Shown here piece after piece: positions 61,474 through 64,000 of a stretch of 64,000 nt of DNA (its first letter is position 1; each line of letters begins with the position of its first letter). The position numbers and the translations under genes are program-made. This stretch comes from Pleurotus ostreatus/Saccharomyces cerevisiae fusant (Eukaryota; Opisthokonta). The DNA is taken from the NCBI GenBank assembly GCA_024196135.1, contig JAMQCK010000070.1, positions 37,200-101,199 on the forward strand, read 5' to 3'. The notes beneath the pieces were generated by a model. It made no database searches, had not been told where the DNA came from, and saw only the letters and a list, made by a program, of their open reading frames with translations.

Positions 61474-62051
61474 GTAACAGTCAAAGTACTCTGAGCCAAG
61501 CTGAGGGTCGGGTTGAGGCTTTGGTTGAGGCTTCAGTTGAGGGTTCGGTTTCCTCAACGAAGCTCAGCCTGCCGTTAACGTCGCGGGAAAAGGTACGGTC
61601 AAACTAGGGCGCCTGCGTCTCAAAAAGCCTCACCTGCGATTGTGTGTTTTATGCCACGGCGACATGATCTATCGGCATAAAACATATCACAAGAAACCTC
61701 CGTAGCTGCGACTGCCGTCTTGCGAGAATGAATTCGACATCGCTCGACGCAATACAGCCCTTCGTGGGTCAGGGTGTGTCGATTCGATGTCAAGACAGAT
61801 GTGAGGCTCGAAATATAGTATGTTATACGGGAAGGATCTATGCCTGACCGTATGTTGTCACGGAAAAGCACGTGCGGGAGGAGGCTCAACGCAAACCCTC
61901 AAGCGATGAGGTTCAGCTAAGAAGGCTCTCCTCCGGAGGTGAGCCTTCGAAGCGCGTTGAGCCTCGCTTGAGGGTTCGGTTTGAGGGTTCCGTAAGCTCA
62001 ACTTTCCTCAACCGAACCCTCAACGTTGGATCCGGGTACTTTGACTGTTAC
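61474..62051. mobile_element. MITE with 16-bp TIRs and TA target duplication
   Basis: The left end GTAACAGTCAAAGTAC (61474-61489) and the right end GTACTTTGACTGTTAC (62036-62051) are exact inverted repeats. Each is flanked by TA (61472-61473 and 62052-62053), the duplication made by Tc1/mariner-type and some other DNA transposases. The 578-bp element has no credible transposase frame. Subterminal regions carry repeated GGTTGAGG/GAGGGTTCGGTT words at both ends in opposite orientation, plus a hairpin-forming ctctcctccggaggtgag near 61927. It is a non-autonomous element of unknown family. Confidence 0.85.
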
Positions 62052-62053
62052 TA

Positions 62054-62690
62054 TTGTTGCCCATGATGACCTTCGTTATCCTCCATCCTGCCTCCAATGT
62101 CCTCTTTCATATGGTCCATGACTATGTCGTGCACATAGCCAGGGAGCGAGTAGGAGAGCAATGCGCATGGAAAAAATCTGGCCGTGGCGATGTTGTCACG
62201 TTTGTGACATGTGTCACTATCGGCGGCACGACCGCTTTCGTCGTATCGCTTGTGTTCTCCGCATTCTGCAGAGATGAATCAATACTAACTCGTAGCCTTC
62301 TGCATAGGGTCTGAATTTCCATCAGCAAGTATACCCTTGAGCTCGTCCCTGAGTTGCTTACTTATTCAGCATGAGTTCCATTGTCTTCTGAGTCATTATC
62401 ATCACTGCAGCGTCTCGCCGTCGACATGTCTCGACACAACATTGGGAGTAGAGAATGATATTATTCTCAAGGCCCACAAGACTACAGTATAGGTACTAGA
62501 CATATATTAGATAGATACAATACTGACATAGATTTGAAGAAGATGGATGAATAGATATTACAGGGATACGGCGATACGACGAAGTCCAACAAGACAGAGC
62601 AGCAAAGTACAAAAACATACATGACACGACACGACCAAGCCGACGTGGTACGCATGGACCCACAAGATGCAAGATACGTATGCGGCGCAA
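62054..62690. other. Intergenic, no gene seen
   Basis: A relatively AT-rich 640-bp stretch between the MITE and the pseudogene 3' end. No motif beyond short chance frames. Confidence 0.35.
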
Positions 62691-63703
62691 CTATTCGCGC
62701 CTGCGAAGGACGGAGACCGAGACATAGCGCTTCCTGCTCGACTGGCGAGTTGCGGCGGCGACAGTTGCGCTTGGTAGTTGCGGTTGAGGTGCCTTGTTCT
62801 CGTTTGAGACTTGCGTACGAGGGAGAGCTTTCGCAGGCGCAGGTCCAACGGCCCGATCCGACAGGGCGGTCCTTGCCCTCTTCGAAGGCGGCTTGTTCTT
62901 GTCGTTGTCGTTGAGGCCGTGCTTCGAAGACATGTTGATCGTGTAGTCGATGCCTCTGAGATGCGGTCAGACACGACTCACAAACGTGGAATAAGACGAC
63001 TTACGCGGCTCGCTTCGCAGCAATCCTCTTGAAGTCGGGCGCCGACATCAACGCCTCTAAAACCTCGCGGAAGTCTTGCACGGCAAGTTCCCACTCAAGG
63101 CGACGAGCTACGTGCGCAACACGCTGGTCCGGATCGTTGACAACATCGCCCCACCAGACTAGGGTGAGGAGAAACTGAACCAGTCCGTCGCGCCCGCAGC
63201 ACTTCTCCAGATGACCCCACTGGGCCAAATGAGTCGCCTCAGCTGCAACAACGTCGACAGCCAGAAGATCGCCGGCGGGCTAGACCCGCAGGGGTGGCTG
63301 CATCGCCTCCCACCATGTCCACCACTTGGTACCGAACACCTGTGGGTCACCGATGTCGACGACGCGGCCGAAGTCTCTCTTTCCAACAACCCAATCACGG
63401 TAGATGGAGGGCCTGATGCTTCCAGCGAGGACAAGACGGCCATGGTTGAGAATCGGGAAAGCCAACGAGCGCTCGAGCGCCAGATAAGCGGTGACCGCGC
63501 GCGCAAACTCAAAGCCCCATTCCTGACCACGCGAGCAGGCCAAGAAGATGCCAGTGATATGAGGAGGGCATCCCACTGGCATCTTACATTTCCACACATC
63601 CTCCTCCCGTCCCTTGGCGATGTCGGCAAGGTCTGATGGAGATACTCCAGCAGGCGTAGCGCTGGGATCCTTCGACAATGCATCTGATGAGACCCGCGCA
63701 GCC
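62691..63703 (-). pseudogene. Unknown gene, nonsense codon and 5' truncation
   Basis: The reading frame from the retrotransposon border runs leftward: SDALSKDPSATPAGVSPSDL, CPPHITGIFLACSRGQEWGF, KWWTWWEAMQPPLRV, then an in-frame TAG at 63280-63282. The same frame then resumes for AEATHLAQWGHLEKCCGRDG, QFLLTLVWWGDVV and FREVLEALMSAPDFKRI. A GTAAGT intron (about 62956-63006) splices in phase to GIDYTINMSSKHGLND and a basic tail ending at 62691. The WWTWW...GLVQFLLTLVWWG pattern resembles a large uncharacterised Agaricomycete family (WWTWW...NGFLSVLASLVWWG, from memory). No ATG is found in frame before the LTR at 63704, so the 5' end is cut off or displaced by the insertion. Confidence 0.7.
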
Positions 63704-63968
63704 TGTTGGACATCTGGCCTATCACATGTTATGACTCACGTATCACATGACGGACACATGGACACACGTGGACACACACTACGACATCATATGTTTATTG
63801 TTTACACGTCCACTGCATTATCACATGCTACCTACCATCCTGTACATATATAAGGAGGCCCTCTCTGCCCTCCAGAATAACAGGTCTTTACCTACCTCTG
63901 CGCTTGCCTCATATCAAGCTCCTTACCACCAGGTAAGCTGCTAGGCGCGCTTCCCCGCATGCTCAACA
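63704..63968 (+). repeat. 5' long terminal repeat
   Basis: Bounded by TGTTG and CAACA inverted ends. The TATA-like element near 63846 would initiate the element's RNA. The second LTR is expected to the right of the window. Confidence 0.75.
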
Positions 63969-63981
63969 GGTTATGAGCCCC
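63969..63981 (+). other. Primer-binding site for initiator tRNA-Met half
   Basis: GGTTATGAGCCCC directly after the LTR is complementary to the anticodon stem-loop of initiator tRNA-Met (GGGCTCATAACC in yeast). Internal, half-tRNA priming of this kind is known for Drosophila copia and relatives, which points to the Ty1/copia superfamily. Confidence 0.75.
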
Positions 63982-64000
63982 GGTGAGCTGTGACCAGCGC

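Larger units (their letters stand above)
63704..64000 (+). mobile_element. Copia-like LTR retrotransposon, 5' end (runs off window)
   Basis: A 265-bp LTR (63704-63968) starts TGTTGGACA and ends GCTCAACA, the TGTTG...CAACA ends usual for LTRs. It contains a run of CACGTGGACACAC-type short repeats near 63750-63780 and a TATA box (tatataaggag, 63846 on). Immediately after it comes a primer-binding site. The internal region lies beyond the window, so coding capacity is unknown. It is inserted at the 5' side of the pseudogene 62691-63703. Confidence 0.8.

Noticed and set aside
61620..61889. 89-residue frame inside the MITE
   Set aside because: No transposase motif; elements of this size and type are non-coding.
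61500..62030. Degenerate telomere-like repeats (TTGAGGGTT words)
   Set aside because: They are not tandem TTAGGG and sit in mirrored positions inside the TIR-bounded element, so they are subterminal repeats.
1..64000. CRISPR arrays, prokaryotic operons, phage or toxin-antitoxin modules
   Set aside because: The intron-rich gene structure is eukaryotic throughout and no direct-repeat/spacer pattern was seen.

Overview
The window reads as the nuclear genome of an Agaricomycete (mushroom-type basidiomycete). The genes are packed on both strands, are GC-rich, and are split by many introns of about 45-60 nt with GT..AG ends. Families expanded in that group are present (F-box proteins, MYND-finger proteins, a P450), along with a copia-type retrotransposon and a small TA-flanked MITE. 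I cannot name a genus. All gene models were spliced by hand; where I give a full exon list the coding length is a multiple of three. Several open frames begin at GTG or TTG, so starts were moved to a real ATG or to a spliced 5' exon where one exists.

Layout. 193-5631: two diverged copies of an unknown gene in inverted orientation flank FEN1 (flap endonuclease) and tRNA-Asp(GUC). 5721-10200: two head-to-tail F-box/LRR-like genes on the minus strand. 10728-26620: a complete 19-exon MDN1 (midasin, 60S ribosome assembly AAA ATPase, 4,985 aa). 27469-28328: MMS2 ubiquitin E2 variant, divergent from MDN1. 29166-31238: NCA2, a mitochondrial membrane protein. 31331-32962: another F-box protein. 33513-35951: a low-complexity protein of unknown function. 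37112-40493: a Pro/Ser-rich protein with C-terminal zinc fingers. 41783-44715: a membrane-anchored GH5 exo-beta-1,3-glucanase. 45128-48504: an F-box-like/LRR gene and a tandem copy with a large internal deletion. 49074-51807: a hexokinase/glucokinase. 52299-52391: tRNA-Ser(UGA) with an intron. 52635-55311: two divergent paralogous MYND-finger genes. 56374-58509: a cytochrome P450. 58760-60994: a transposon-derived zinc-finger gene that seems to have lost its catalytic core. 61474-62051: a MITE with perfect 16-bp terminal inverted repeats. 62691-63703: a pseudogene with an in-frame stop, cut at its 5' side by the LTR of a copia-like retrotransposon that runs off the window from 63704.

The left two thirds is mainly housekeeping sequence (DNA repair, ribosome assembly, ubiquitin signalling, mitochondria, cell wall, glycolysis). 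The last 5 kb is repeat-rich and decaying. I see no operon-like or defence-type system; the most interesting material is local duplication and decay, several intron anomalies, and the mobile elements near the right edge.
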